Numbered from the stretch's first letter, positions 25,678 to 34,314 are shown. The stretch is 41,400 nucleotides of DNA from an uncultured Pseudomonadales bacterium (GCA_937921865.1 CAKZWF010000071.1:1-41400), one strand, 5' to 3'. Program-made: numbers and translations. Notes: generated by a model not told the origin, from the letters alone.

Positions 25678-26918
25678 CAATTTGTCTGCATGGCTGACTG
25701 GTTTTTTCCCGAGTGATCCTTGCCTATCTGGTAGGAGGCGGGAACCTCAATATTCCAGAATCGAGCTGCGTTAAGTCCCAGAACTTTGGATCGGTCTGCC
25801 TCACTCAGGTCACCCATGGTGCGTTCGATAGCCGCAGCCGAATGCGGCCAGGTGCCCTCATGGTGGGGATAGTCATTGGCCCACATGAAATTATCGATCA
25901 GGTTGTGGGCCACACCCAAGGCAAGGCCCGAGCGGTCTTCACCAAAGCTGGCAAAAGCTTGGCGGCGATAGTAGTAGCTGGGCGGTTCCTTCAGGTCAGG
26001 TGACACCCACATACGATGCTTGTAGAAAGCTTCGTCCATGGCTTCCAACAACCATGAGACCCACCCTGTGCCCGCTTCGATAGTCGCAAATCGTAATTTT
26101 GGATGTCGCTCCAGCACACCGGAGGCGCAGAGATTGGCAACCGGTTCCTGGCTTGCAGCGCAGCAGTGCACCGCGTAGTTGATCACCGCACCGCCTGGAC
26201 CGGAAGCTGCTCTGGGATCACGACCGGTCGAGACATGGATCGTCAAAGGCAGATCAACATCCTCGACGGCTGACCAAAGAGGTTCAAATTCCGGTTGGTT
26301 GTAGTTGCGCTGATCCATCCCTGTGGGGCCATACTCTGGCTTTACCGGGATCGTGATGCCCTTGAAGCCCAGTGCTGCGACGCGCTCTACCTCTTTCACC
26401 GCTGCAGCAACGTCCAGCGTGGGAATCTGCGCCATGGGCAGAATGCGATCCTGGTGCGCGCCGAATTCCTCATGTGCCCAATCGTTCCAGGCCTGACACA
26501 TGGCCATGGAAAACCCAGGATCATTGGTACCAAAGGCGTGAATTCCCTTGTTACCGAAAACGACCTCCACATCAATCCCGTCACGGTCTTGGTCAGCCAG
26601 CCGTTCGGCAACATTTCGACCGGTTTTGTTGCGTTCGATGTCTTCAGGTCCCCAGTCGGTTGTATCGGTTTTGATCTTCCAGGGGCGATTACCTTCGGTG
26701 ATGATGAAAGCCTGGCCGTCGACCATTTCCAGTCGGGGCAGGCGCTTCAAGTACTCGGGCGCGATGCGTGACTTCACCCAGTCTTTGGGTTCGTTGGCGT
26801 GACAGTCGGCGGAGACGATGAAGTATTTGTTTGGATCGCCGGGCTGTGCAGTTCTGTTCCATCCATCCGCTCCTGGTGTCTCCTGGCGTTTGGACATCGT
26901 GGTTTCAACTGATGGCAT
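25677..26918 (-). CDS. Amidohydrolase_2 family protein, first gene of catabolic operon
   Basis: A 413-residue TIM-barrel amidohydrolase paralogous to the one at 21574-22869 (YFIVSADCHANEPKDW, LTIHVSTGRDPRAASGPGG, FGEDRSGLALG, WANDYPHHEGTWPHS). I chose the ATG at 26918 (MPSVETTMSKRQ) because GGGGAG lies just upstream; the frame to 26999 adds sequence that overlaps the intergenic operator. First gene of the operon amidohydrolase-thiolase-DUF35-CoA-transferase-amidohydrolase, all joined by overlaps or very short gaps, and divergent from a GntR regulator. Having two paralogues in one operon suggests two successive or alternative related substrates. Confidence 0.87.
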   Translation of the reverse strand: MPSVETTMSKRQETPGADGWNRTAQPGDPNKYFIVSADCHANEPKDWVKSRIAPEYLKRLPRLEMVDGQAFIITEGNRPWKIKTDTTDWGPEDIERNKTGRNVAERLADQDRDGIDVEVVFGNKGIHAFGTNDPGFSMAMCQAWNDWAHEEFGAHQDRILPMAQIPTLDVAAAVKEVERVAALGFKGITIPVKPEYGPTGMDQRNYNQPEFEPLWSAVEDVDLPLTIHVSTGRDPRAASGPGGAVINYAVHCCAASQEPVANLCASGVLERHPKLRFATIEAGTGWVSWLLEAMDEAFYKHRMWVSPDLKEPPSYYYRRQAFASFGEDRSGLALGVAHNLIDNFMWANDYPHHEGTWPHSAAAIERTMGDLSEADRSKVLGLNAARFWNIEVPASYQIGKDHSGKNQSAMQTN

Positions 26919-26942
26919 GGTCTCTCCCCAATTATGCGCAAG

Positions 26943-26952
26943 TAGTATACTA
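26943..26952. promoter_or_regulatory. Palindrome between the amidohydrolase operon and gntR
   Basis: Perfect 10-bp palindrome TAGTATACTA in AT-rich sequence, between the two divergent starts (26918 and 27000). It is the likely operator of the adjacent FadR-type GntR regulator and overlaps where both promoters should be. Confidence 0.45.
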
Positions 26953-26999
26953 TTTAGCGCGTGACCGGATGTAAACAGCAGAAGATCAGCCCGCCTCAA

Positions 27000-27722
27000 A
27001 TGAACTCACACCACGAAAGAGCCTCGACCAGGGTCGCCCGAAATATCGTAAAAGACATCGAGGAACGGCAACTTCCCGCGGGCACGAAACTCGACTCCGA
27101 ACATGTGATGATCGAAAAACAGGGAGCCTCACGCGCCACTGTCAGGGAAGCGCTAAGGTTCCTGGAGTTACAGGGGGCTTTGAAAATGAAAGCAGGACCA
27201 GGTGGTGGCCCTGTTGTAAATATACCGGGCGTTGACCACCTTGCCGGCGCTTTGTCGCTGCAACTGCAGTTTGCCAACGCAACGTTCAGCGCCGTACTTG
27301 AAGCCAGGCGTTCGATTTACCCCATTCTCGTAGCCGAGGCGGCTGAGAATGCCACCACCGATGAAATATGCGCACTCAAGGCGAGCTTGCAGCGCCTTTA
27401 TGAAGCCACTGAAGATTCAGATGCAGCAGCGCGCGAAGCCCGGAACTTCTACGAACTGGTGGCAGTTGCTTCCAAGAATCTGGTACTCGGATTCCTGGTC
27501 AATGCACTACATCACCTGTCGGAAAATTCAGGGATCGATTACGACATGCAACACCGGCAGGCGAGTGCCCGCCAGGCCGACAGGATTCTGCAGGCGATCG
27601 AGCAGCGAGATGCGGAGAAAGCTCGTGCATTATCAGAAAAAATGCACGCCGCGGCATGGCGTTATTGGGAAAAGAATGCTCCGGAACTGTTGAATGCCCC
27701 GGTGTCGTGGATCACTCGCTAG
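27000..27722 (+). CDS. GntR-family regulator, FadR subfamily
   Basis: A 240-residue regulator. The N-terminal winged helix (STRVARNIVKDIEERQLPAGTKLDSEHVMIEKQGASRATVREALRFLELQGALKMKAGPGGGPVV) is followed by an all-helical FadR/FCD-type ligand domain (VLEARRSIYPILVAEAAENAT...). Such proteins sense organic acids or acyl-CoA. I prefer the ATG at 27000; a GTG at 26961 in the same frame would add 13 residues and lie within the operator zone. It is divergent from the catabolic operon and most likely its repressor, with the TAGTATACTA palindrome between them as operator. Confidence 0.87.
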   Translation: MNSHHERASTRVARNIVKDIEERQLPAGTKLDSEHVMIEKQGASRATVREALRFLELQGALKMKAGPGGGPVVNIPGVDHLAGALSLQLQFANATFSAVLEARRSIYPILVAEAAENATTDEICALKASLQRLYEATEDSDAAAREARNFYELVAVASKNLVLGFLVNALHHLSENSGIDYDMQHRQASARQADRILQAIEQRDAEKARALSEKMHAAAWRYWEKNAPELLNAPVSWITR

Positions 27723-27867
27723 ACTCTTCGCGGCAGAGCAGGATTTGCCCGGCAATGAAACATGGACCTGGTTTACTGGCGAAGCCCTCATGGGTGAAGT
27801 CGTCCGACTTTTAGTCGCCCCGAACTGGTCCGATGTTGAGACGCGGGTGCCGGGGATCAGGTGATCA

Positions 27868-27960
27868 CAGCCGAGGCTCAGCGCCAACCTGGTTGCCAGA
27901 TATTTCCTGGCGCCGCCTGCGACGGACGCGGTCTCAATCAATCAGACCAATGGGCTAACT
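27868..27960 (+). repeat. Intergenic repeat R1, diverged copy C
   Basis: Matches the left part of copies A and B: GCCGAGGCTC, CTGGTTGCCAGATA, a GCGCCGCCTGCGACGGACG block and GGGCTAACTA. It is more diverged and lacks the MFS start codons. It occupies much of the ~310-base gap between gntR and the PhyH gene; I see nothing else there. Confidence 0.5.
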
Positions 27961-28036
27961 AAAATTCGCTGCGCGTAAAGCAAATATCGTAAAACGACGA
28001 AAAAATTCAGCAACTGCCGCGCAGAGCGATTGCGTA

Positions 28037-29281
28037 CTAATCAGAAGCGCTGTTCGAACCACCAATACCTACCGGCGCACTCGAGCCATCGGCCCTGGCT
28101 TTCGCAACAACGTCCCGCAGCGTGAACGCTTCCCGCAGTTCTGCCGGCGTAGAATCTGGTCCCAGTTGGCCAACCCGAACATACTCGCCGCGATCTGCGG
28201 CTAATCGAAAATCAACAAGCGCCCCGGCGGCTTCTGCCACGCGACCTCTGGCACCAAAACCATGCCCTTCATTGGTTTGTGCGCCATTGGTTGCCTGAAA
28301 CCCCATGCGCTGCAACAGTTTGGGACTGGCTCTTTTCAGCACTTCGGGTCGCACCGACAGCATCCAGTTTTCCTGCTGACGCATAAACGGCTTGTTCATG
28401 CCATTCAACATGACCACGCGCGGCGTATCTGTGTGATTTATGCCGGTGCCGTGCAGCAAACGTCCATCGGTGAGCACCATCGTGCCCGCCTTCGCATCCA
28501 CATTTATGGCTGGAGGCAGCTTGCCTACGGGCACACCATTGCGCACAGCCTCTGACAGCACAAGATGGCTACCGGGAATAACCAGCGTGCCGCCGTTGGT
28601 TTCGTCGATATCCGTGAGTGGCGTGAGAACGTTCACTGTCATCGGGTGGTTTGAATCCAGCGCGTTACTCTGATCCTGGTGCAGAGCCTGAGGTACGCCG
28701 CCCTTCAGAGACTGTGCCGCAATCAGCGAGGTACAGATCCAGCCGTCTCCGAGAGCTTCAGTAATCAGTTGCTCAACCAGCGGGCCACCCTGAACAACGT
28801 CCGGGTGTTGTTCGATCATTCCTTCGAAGCAGCGCCCCTTGTTCACACAGCAGTTGATGTTTTGACCGCTGGGCGTTTTCTGTGCAATGCCTGCCAGACG
28901 CTCGCCCTCTGCCTGCTCCAGCACTCGCTTGAGCATCGTGCGCACCTGAGTCGATGACAGAGCGTCTTCAATTTTGCAGTAACCCCACGTCCGCATATCA
29001 CTACGCAGCCGCTCAATGTTCTTGCTGGGCTGCGGTAAATCTTTGTCCCGCCAGTAGGGGTGTCTGGAACCGACCGTGGTGTCGTAGTATGCGCCCGGCT
29101 GGAATTCCCACTGACCCCACTCGCTACCTCGCTTGGGTGGCACAAAAAATATCTCAGGATTGTTTGCAAGCACCGATTTCATGGGCTCCTGCGAGTTCAC
29201 CTCGTCGTAATACATCTGGGCGTCCGGTGCAGACCGGGAGGCGACGTAGGCGGGATCAAATTCTATCGGTGTAGTGGTCAT
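28037..29281 (-). CDS. Phytanoyl-CoA dioxygenase family protein (PhyH)
   Basis: A 414-residue Fe(II)/2-oxoglutarate dioxygenase. The core contains His201 and Asp203 (QALHQDQSNA), GSHL, the distal His277 (GRLLHGTGINHT) and Arg288 for 2-oxoglutarate. A ~90-residue N-terminal extension precedes the WGYCKIEDALS segment that starts the PhyH fold. Such enzymes hydroxylate acyl chains or small metabolites. The start at 29281 has only a weak ribosome binding site. About 200 bases upstream on the same strand lies a relic of a GrdB-like gene (29491-29622), echoing the selenoprotein-TauD pair at 11.3-13.4 kb. Confidence 0.87.
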   Translation of the reverse strand: MTTTPIEFDPAYVASRSAPDAQMYYDEVNSQEPMKSVLANNPEIFFVPPKRGSEWGQWEFQPGAYYDTTVGSRHPYWRDKDLPQPSKNIERLRSDMRTWGYCKIEDALSSTQVRTMLKRVLEQAEGERLAGIAQKTPSGQNINCCVNKGRCFEGMIEQHPDVVQGGPLVEQLITEALGDGWICTSLIAAQSLKGGVPQALHQDQSNALDSNHPMTVNVLTPLTDIDETNGGTLVIPGSHLVLSEAVRNGVPVGKLPPAINVDAKAGTMVLTDGRLLHGTGINHTDTPRVVMLNGMNKPFMRQQENWMLSVRPEVLKRASPKLLQRMGFQATNGAQTNEGHGFGARGRVAEAAGALVDFRLAADRGEYVRVGQLGPDSTPAELREAFTLRDVVAKARADGSSAPVGIGGSNSASD

Positions 29282-29490
29282 GACAATCTCGGGCTCTTCT
29301 ATTCAAGTTTGTGAGCAATACTGGTCACTCTACCTTAAGATTTCTTCGAAATGTGCAGGCTCTGAGACAAAAAAAGGGCCTATCGTTAGCCGACCAAATT
29401 GTTAGTCTCACAACCTCAACGACTGAACCATCCACTGCAGCAACCATTATGTCGCGCGCGACGAGGCGCCGTTCATTCTGATCAATTCCA

Positions 29491-29622
29491 TCACGCCGGT
29501 GTCAGGAAGGCAGCGTCGACCAGATCCTTATCTAATAAGCCAGCCACCTGTACGGCACTCGCCTCATACTGTTCCGGCAGGAGCCCTCTTTCGTACTCGG
29601 GCAGATCAGTAGTGCGAACCAT
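29491..29622 (-). pseudogene. Relic of a second GrdB-like selenoprotein gene, ending just after the Sec-position TGA
   Basis: Translated leftward from the ATG at 29622: MVRTTDLPEYERGLLP, then EQYEASAVQVAGLLDKDL and VDAAFLTPA, followed by TGA at 29491-29493. These are the same two blocks as in the intact gene (MVRLTDLPDYERDHLL and AYERSAAQVAGLLKQ...VDAVFLTPV-TGA), with the ~110 residues between them missing. After the TGA only Trp-Asn and another stop (TGA) follow, so the PNC motif and the rest are lost. Too short to be found as a gene by length. I read it as an internally deleted and truncated paralogue. The remaining bases from 29282 to 29813 hold no other feature I can name. Confidence 0.72.
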
Positions 29623-29813
29623 TTTGACCTCATATCCAGTGTCACCAACGATGACATTAGAAAAATTCCTGTCAATCTCAAGCTTGAGAATCAGGTCTTG
29701 GTGGAAAAAGAGGTAGGCCCATCATCAGTGCCTGCGCAACTGCGCTGTTACGGCGTGTCTCGCATGTACGGAAAATCCAGTAATATTCAGCTGCTCTTCC
29801 ACAGCGCTCGATC

Positions 29814-30212
29814 ATGTACAAAGGCGAGCGATTCAACAGTATCAGCCATCTGGTCGGAGCGGCGCTCGCGCTGCCCGGTGGCGCAATCTGGGGTCTGGCG
29901 ATCGCTGGCATCATTCTGGATGCGCTGCCGAGAAAGGGTATCAGAGTCGTACCCGTTCTGATCTACCTGATCATGGGATGGTTGTGTGTATTTGCGCTGG
30001 ATCCGATCATCGCAGCGCTACTGACGCCAGGTTTCAACTGGCAGGTGGCCGATGGGATTTTCTATACCACCGGTATCGTATTTTACATACTGGATCACTG
30101 GTACCCGCGGAACCACGGTATCTGGCACCTGTTTGTGCTGGTTGTGCTGATTGTGCTGGTTGTGCTGGCCGGCAGCATCAGTCACTACTTTTCGATTCTG
30201 CTGCTCTACTGA
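29814..30212 (+). pseudogene. Hemolysin III (YqfA/PAQR-like) membrane protein, internally deleted
   Basis: The ends match the Hly-III family: MYKGERFNSISHLVGAALAL at the start; ILDALPRKGIRVVPVLIYLIMGWLCVFALDPI, GIFYTTGIVFYILDHW and HGIWHLFVL...SISHYFSIL at the end. Intact members have about 200-215 residues and seven helices; here only 132 residues remain because the sequence jumps from ALPGG to AIWGLAIAG, removing three or so helices and the conserved YHS region. A 9-bp tandem repeat also inserts extra Val/Leu residues before SISHYF. The frame is open but the fold is unlikely to work. Confidence 0.72.
30134..30169 (+). repeat. 9-bp tandem repeat, 4 units, inside the hemolysin III remnant
   Basis: Units TGTGCTGGT, TGTGCTGAT, TGTGCTGGT and TGTGCTGGC follow one another exactly. 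Family members normally read HLFVLAGSxSHY here, so about three units look like additions that lengthened the last helix without changing frame. Confidence 0.8.
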
Positions 30213-30315
30213 TCGCACCGAGTAGACTTAACCACCCATTGCTCAAGTGATCCCGGTCGACTGCAATTCTACTGATTCTCAGAAATCACAGCCAACCGAG
30301 CGAAGCAGCTTGAGC

Positions 30316-31104
30316 TTATTCCTCCGGGAGCGAGCTCAGATCAGGTCGATTGATCGTCATCATGGTTTCGATTTTTTCTGTCGCGCCGGACAGTTGTTGC
30401 GCCCACTTCGAACCTTCTTTTTCTCCAAAAGCTTTCGTATAGCGTTCGGGTATGGGCATAGCTACGCTTTCGTCTTCCCAGTCAATGGGCACCACAACCC
30501 GATAAAGATTGCTGGAACTCATACCTGGTGAGTAAGCAACCCAGCGAACGTCCGGCGCAACCTTGGCGCTCGCTTCAACCAGTTTTGCCAGAGCCTCTTC
30601 GTAGGCTGGCCCGCTGTTCTGCTTAACCGTGATCAGTATGGTCATGAACGCATCAGCCCCCCTCGGCGTGAGACTCGGCTGACGCCCGAGATCGCGACGG
30701 ACGTTAAAGGTCTGCACCTGCCCGCCTGCTACAGACTCAGCAATCATACGACTGAGTTCAGCGGATTCTTTTGCTCCGAAGGTATCAACCCAGTTGGCAC
30801 CAGGCTTCAAATCGGCAAACGCGTCCATCATCGTAATCGAGATGTAACCGTTGTGGCCTGTTCTGGTACGGGTTACCAGCGTCGGCATGCCGGTACCATG
30901 CTTCTTGTTAAGAGCATTAAGACGTTTCAGGAAAGCCTCGAAGGTCGCGTTCATCCCCGGTTTGACGTGGGTTGTACGCACCTGGGCAAGGATCGCCGAA
31001 TCCGCAGATTGCGCTTGCGCAACCGTAGCAAACATCAGCGGTATCAGTATCGAGGTCAGCAGCACCCAAGTGGTAGTGCGCCTCGCATGAGTCAATAGAG
31101 TCAT
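30316..31104 (-). CDS. Exported protein, possible duplicated dimeric alpha/beta-barrel domains
   Basis: A 262-residue protein with a clear signal peptide (TTTWVLLTSILIPLMFATVAQAQS, cleavage after AQA), so it is periplasmic or secreted. The mature part seems to contain two similar halves: SAILAQVRTTHVKPGMNATFEAFLKRLNALNKKHG and AFMTILITVKQNSGPAYEEALAKLVEASAKVAP, each followed by a strand-rich stretch. This is the layout of ferredoxin-like ABM/NIPSNAP domains, an inference from pattern only. I do not recognise a named family. AGGAG seven bases before the ATG supports the start. No operon partners. Confidence 0.75.
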   Translation of the reverse strand: MTLLTHARRTTTWVLLTSILIPLMFATVAQAQSADSAILAQVRTTHVKPGMNATFEAFLKRLNALNKKHGTGMPTLVTRTRTGHNGYISITMMDAFADLKPGANWVDTFGAKESAELSRMIAESVAGGQVQTFNVRRDLGRQPSLTPRGADAFMTILITVKQNSGPAYEEALAKLVEASAKVAPDVRWVAYSPGMSSSNLYRVVVPIDWEDESVAMPIPERYTKAFGEKEGSKWAQQLSGATEKIETMMTINRPDLSSLPEE

Positions 31105-31510
31105 AGTTCAGCTCCTGAGTTTGGATAGGTCCGTATTCGAAGGGAACAACCTATAGATCAAACAACAGGAATGCGCGCGATCAGCCCTGCAGACAGCGCA
31201 TAACAATGATCAAAACTCCCCTCAACGCAATTAATACCTTCTCAAGGGGTTTGTCAATTCACCGTGTATAACATTGTCGGCAACACGGTGACGTGCAAGT
31301 CAGAAAGGAAATTGTCGGAGTCGAGGCAATTAGTTCAATTCCCTATTTTCCGGCCGATAGGAAGTTCCACTGACGGCCTCAAGCCTTGATGGGGTTATAG
31401 TGCCCCTGAGCCAGGTACACATAGTGCAACATCGTTTCAAACGATCTGCGATTTGATGTATCACAGGCGTCCGCGCTAGGCTTGCCTCAACCGGACTCAT
31501 CAGGGGAACC
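31105..31510. other. Gene-free stretch between divergent genes
   Basis: About 400 bases between the leftward exported-protein gene and the rightward methyltransferase gene. No protein-like frame, no repeat copy. It should contain both promoters, but I cannot assign convincing -35/-10 pairs. Confidence 0.5.
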
Positions 31511-32479
31511 ATGCGACTGCTTGCTTTCATCCTCGTGACGATCGTTCTGTCGCCGCTTCTCGTCATCGGCACAGCGATCTACATGTTTCGAGTGCTGGCG
31601 GTTCTGATGCCGAAGGGTATCGACGGGACGGCCTACGAACCGTATACGGCGCGCTTGTTCATGCACGACCTGGGCACCAGGCCTGACCCTGTCGCGAGTC
31701 GGTTGGCGCCTCACCTCACCGTAACCGCCGCACCCGTTTGGTCAATGTTCAGTGCGCCATTTCGATGGGCGACCCGTCTGACGGGCTACGTGCCGACCCT
31801 GTTCACCTTCCCACCGGCGCGGCCTCTCAAGGTCATGTCCGTCATGGCGCTGCGAACGGAGTTTTTCGATCGCACCTTGAACGACGCCCGTACTCACGTG
31901 CAGCAGGTGGTCGTGCTCGGTGCGGGCTGGGACACTCGCGCCTATGATGAACATTGGTCGGACCTCAAATTCTTCGAGGTCGACGGGCCGCCTACGCAGC
32001 AAGAAAAGCGCGCTGCTCTCGCCGACGCTGGCGTCGATGCGAGTCATGTGACTTTCGTACCTGTCGACTTCAACGAGACATCGTGGCTGAACGCAATCAC
32101 CGGCGCCGGGTTCGATCCGACCCTGCCAACCTACGTCCTGTGGGAGGGTGTATCGATGTACCTAGATGAAGCGGTGGTTCACGACACCCTGCAAGCCATC
32201 GCCGGATTCGCGCCCGGTAGCGTAATCGCGTTCGACTACCTGCCGAAGGAGCTCTTCACAAGTAAAGGACTGTACGGACTCGTCGGAAAATACATCAAGT
32301 TCGGCATCCGGATTTTCTACCGCACGCAGTTCAAGTTGCTTTTCCCGGGCGCCTCGAATTCACGCGGAGAGATCGAAAGCATTCTGGCTCGTGACCGACT
32401 CGAGCTGGGCGAACACGAGCTGCTCATATACGAGGAGAAATACCCGATATACGGATTTGTTTTGGCGGCAGTTCGGTAG
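31511..32479 (+). CDS. Class I SAM-dependent methyltransferase, LCMT/PPM1-like, membrane-anchored
   Basis: A 322-residue leucine carboxyl methyltransferase-family protein. The SAM-binding region is VVVLGAGWDTRAYDEH (about 133-148) followed by FFEVDGPPTQQEKR, and the YVLWEGVSMYLDEAVVHDTL block is a hallmark of the family. Unlike most members it begins with a hydrophobic helix (LLAFILVTIVLSPLLVIGTAIYMF), implying a membrane anchor. GGGGA just before the ATG supports this start. It presumably methylates a carboxyl or hydroxyl group of a small metabolite; the substrate is unknown. It stands alone. Confidence 0.82.
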   Translation: MRLLAFILVTIVLSPLLVIGTAIYMFRVLAVLMPKGIDGTAYEPYTARLFMHDLGTRPDPVASRLAPHLTVTAAPVWSMFSAPFRWATRLTGYVPTLFTFPPARPLKVMSVMALRTEFFDRTLNDARTHVQQVVVLGAGWDTRAYDEHWSDLKFFEVDGPPTQQEKRAALADAGVDASHVTFVPVDFNETSWLNAITGAGFDPTLPTYVLWEGVSMYLDEAVVHDTLQAIAGFAPGSVIAFDYLPKELFTSKGLYGLVGKYIKFGIRIFYRTQFKLLFPGASNSRGEIESILARDRLELGEHELLIYEEKYPIYGFVLAAVR

Positions 32480-33004
32480 ACGCTCAAGCGCGGCGTCAGT
32501 CCTCACAATTACTCAGGTGGCTACTGACTTTCAGGTCATGCGCCAGCAATTCGGTCACTACGTCAACGACGCTTAGCTTCGGGCACGACACGGACAGATT
32601 GGGTGCAATGAGGCTAATCTCCGCTATCGGCCGAGAGCCGACTATCAAGCGAGCGAGAGTGCACTGGCGAAACTTGCCGAACCCAAAACGGTACCGAAAA
32701 AATTGGGTTCTACTTGGATTTTTTTTCAACACCGCTGGATCGCTGGTCGAACCAATCCGAACAGCCACCAAGGTGGTTCAACTACACCGTTTGCTAGTGA
32801 TACATCGAACGTACGTCGATATTTGTTACTTTTATACCCACTTTTCATTGCCTATAGGGCAGCGGTGGACTATATTTCGTGATGAAGTGCCATTCAGAGC
32901 GCATCCCGATCCGCGGGCAGGGCTTAGCCCATCTGACACTATGAAAATTCGATCCTCTATTTGGTCCAAAGCGCGGGTGTTGGACTTAACAAATGGAGGC
33001 TGCT
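32480..33004. other. Gene-free stretch upstream of the Ank/NqrF fusion gene
   Basis: About 520 bases with no credible gene. A segment near 32610-32637 (CTAATCTCCGCTATCGGCC) weakly resembles the right arm of the R2 palindromic element of the 36.7-41.4 kb region. There is an 8-base T run near 32720. Otherwise nothing recognised; the promoter of the fusion gene should lie here. Confidence 0.45.
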
Positions 33005-34144
33005 ATGCCTAATGCACAATTGCCTCGTGGTGCCAACCACGAACATCTGAAGAACCAAGCAAAAACACTCCTCGAATCGTTTCGATCTGGCGATTCAGAT
33101 GCTACGGCCAGAGTTGCTTCGTATTTTAAAGATCCAACCGACGTTGGAATCATCCAAGCGCAATTAGTCATTGCGCGCGAATATGGTTTCGAAAGCTGGC
33201 GCAAGCTTCTGCTGGAAGTGGCTCGGCTTCGCGATGACAGTGGCCAATTAGTATCTGCGGGTGCTAGCGCAGAATACGAGCTGACACTCGATGGCAGCCC
33301 GCTGCAATGCGAGTGTGTCGTACGGTCAAATCACAACGTCGCAACCTTCATCAAAGAGCTCGTGCTCACCCTGCCGGACGGTGTCGTATTGGCGGACGTT
33401 CCCGATTCCGTTCGCGTGCAGATTCCACCATACGAGATGCACTATTCGGACATTGACGTTGACGAACAGTACCGTGCGGACTGGCTGAAATACGATGTCT
33501 TTACCCACCGTTCAGTATCTAAGGAGCCGCTGAGCCGCACGTATCATCTTGCGAATTTCCCCGACGAGAACGCGATACTCAAATGCGCTATTCGAATTGC
33601 ATCACCACCGCCGGGAAGCACCCATCCAGCCGGAAAAGCCTCTTCCTATCTCTTTAATCTGAAGCCAGGCGATAAAGTCACGGTCGCTGGTTTATTCGGC
33701 TCCTCGCCGGTTAAAGACACCCAAGCAGAAAAGGTCTTTGTCGGTGGCGGCGCAGCGATGGGGCCGATGCGTGCTTACATTTCGGACCAACTAATTCACG
33801 CGAAAACAACTCGCAAGATGTCCTACTGGTATGGCGCGCGAAACTCGCAAGAACTGTTCTTTGCAGATGATTTCGACAGACTCGAAAAAGAGTACGCCAA
33901 TTTTTCGTGGCACGTTGGTTTCTCAGATGCTGCTCAGAAACGGGGCAACGGTCATCACGGTTTCGTACACGATGTTCTAAACGACCAGTTTCTCAAACAG
34001 CATCATGAGCCTGACCAATGTGAGTACTACATTGGTGGTCCTCCGCCGATGGTTGACGCCGCCATCGACATGCTCCAGAACGCTGGGGTTGGCTCAGATA
34101 ACATCTACACAATCGACTTTCGACCTTCAGAAAAGGTTGCCTGA
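33005..34144 (+). CDS. Fusion of ankyrin-protein-type N-terminus with NqrF-like FAD/NAD(P)H reductase
   Basis: A 379-residue protein; the ATG at 33005 has GGAGG five bases upstream. Residues 1-73 (HEHLKNQAKTLLESFRSGD...AQLVIAREYGFESWRKLL) resemble the short helical lead-in found in many bacterial ankyrin-repeat proteins. Residues ~101-379 match the flavin/NAD part of Na+-translocating NADH:quinone reductase subunit F (CVVRSNHNVATFIKELVL, DIDVDEQYRADW, YHLANFPDEN, RIASPPPG, VFVGGGAAMGPMRAYISDQL, KMSYWYGARN, YYIGGPPPMV). The NqrF membrane helix and [2Fe-2S] domain are absent, the FAD motif RxYS reads RTYH, and the C-terminal CGPP reads GGPP. Thus a soluble reductase of unknown electron acceptor. 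Confidence 0.82.
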   Translation: MPNAQLPRGANHEHLKNQAKTLLESFRSGDSDATARVASYFKDPTDVGIIQAQLVIAREYGFESWRKLLLEVARLRDDSGQLVSAGASAEYELTLDGSPLQCECVVRSNHNVATFIKELVLTLPDGVVLADVPDSVRVQIPPYEMHYSDIDVDEQYRADWLKYDVFTHRSVSKEPLSRTYHLANFPDENAILKCAIRIASPPPGSTHPAGKASSYLFNLKPGDKVTVAGLFGSSPVKDTQAEKVFVGGGAAMGPMRAYISDQLIHAKTTRKMSYWYGARNSQELFFADDFDRLEKEYANFSWHVGFSDAAQKRGNGHHGFVHDVLNDQFLKQHHEPDQCEYYIGGPPPMVDAAIDMLQNAGVGSDNIYTIDFRPSEKVA

Positions 34145-34146
34145 CT

Positions 34147-34314
34147 ATGCCGCGGGCACTAGACCAAATCGAAATTCCAACTACTGCAAACGGCATCACG
34201 AGTGACTGGTTAAGCAGCGCTTTGGTCGCGGGGGGACACTTAGGATCAAGTCGGGTGATCAGATGTTCCACAGCTATCGAGGTATACTCGAAATCACCTT
34301 TAGTTTCCCGATAG
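34147..34314 (+). pseudogene. Short N-terminal remnant, possibly of an APH-like kinase
   Basis: A 55-codon frame starting two bases after the fusion gene stop: MPRALDQIEIPTTANGITSD, then WLSSALVAGGHLGSSRV. This looks like the opening of aminoglycoside phosphotransferase/ecdysteroid-kinase-like proteins (IPxxxxxITxxWLxxxL), after which the frame diverges and stops. No kinase motifs remain. If translated it would be a tiny coupled protein; a 5' gene remnant is more likely. The assignment is weak. Confidence 0.35.
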
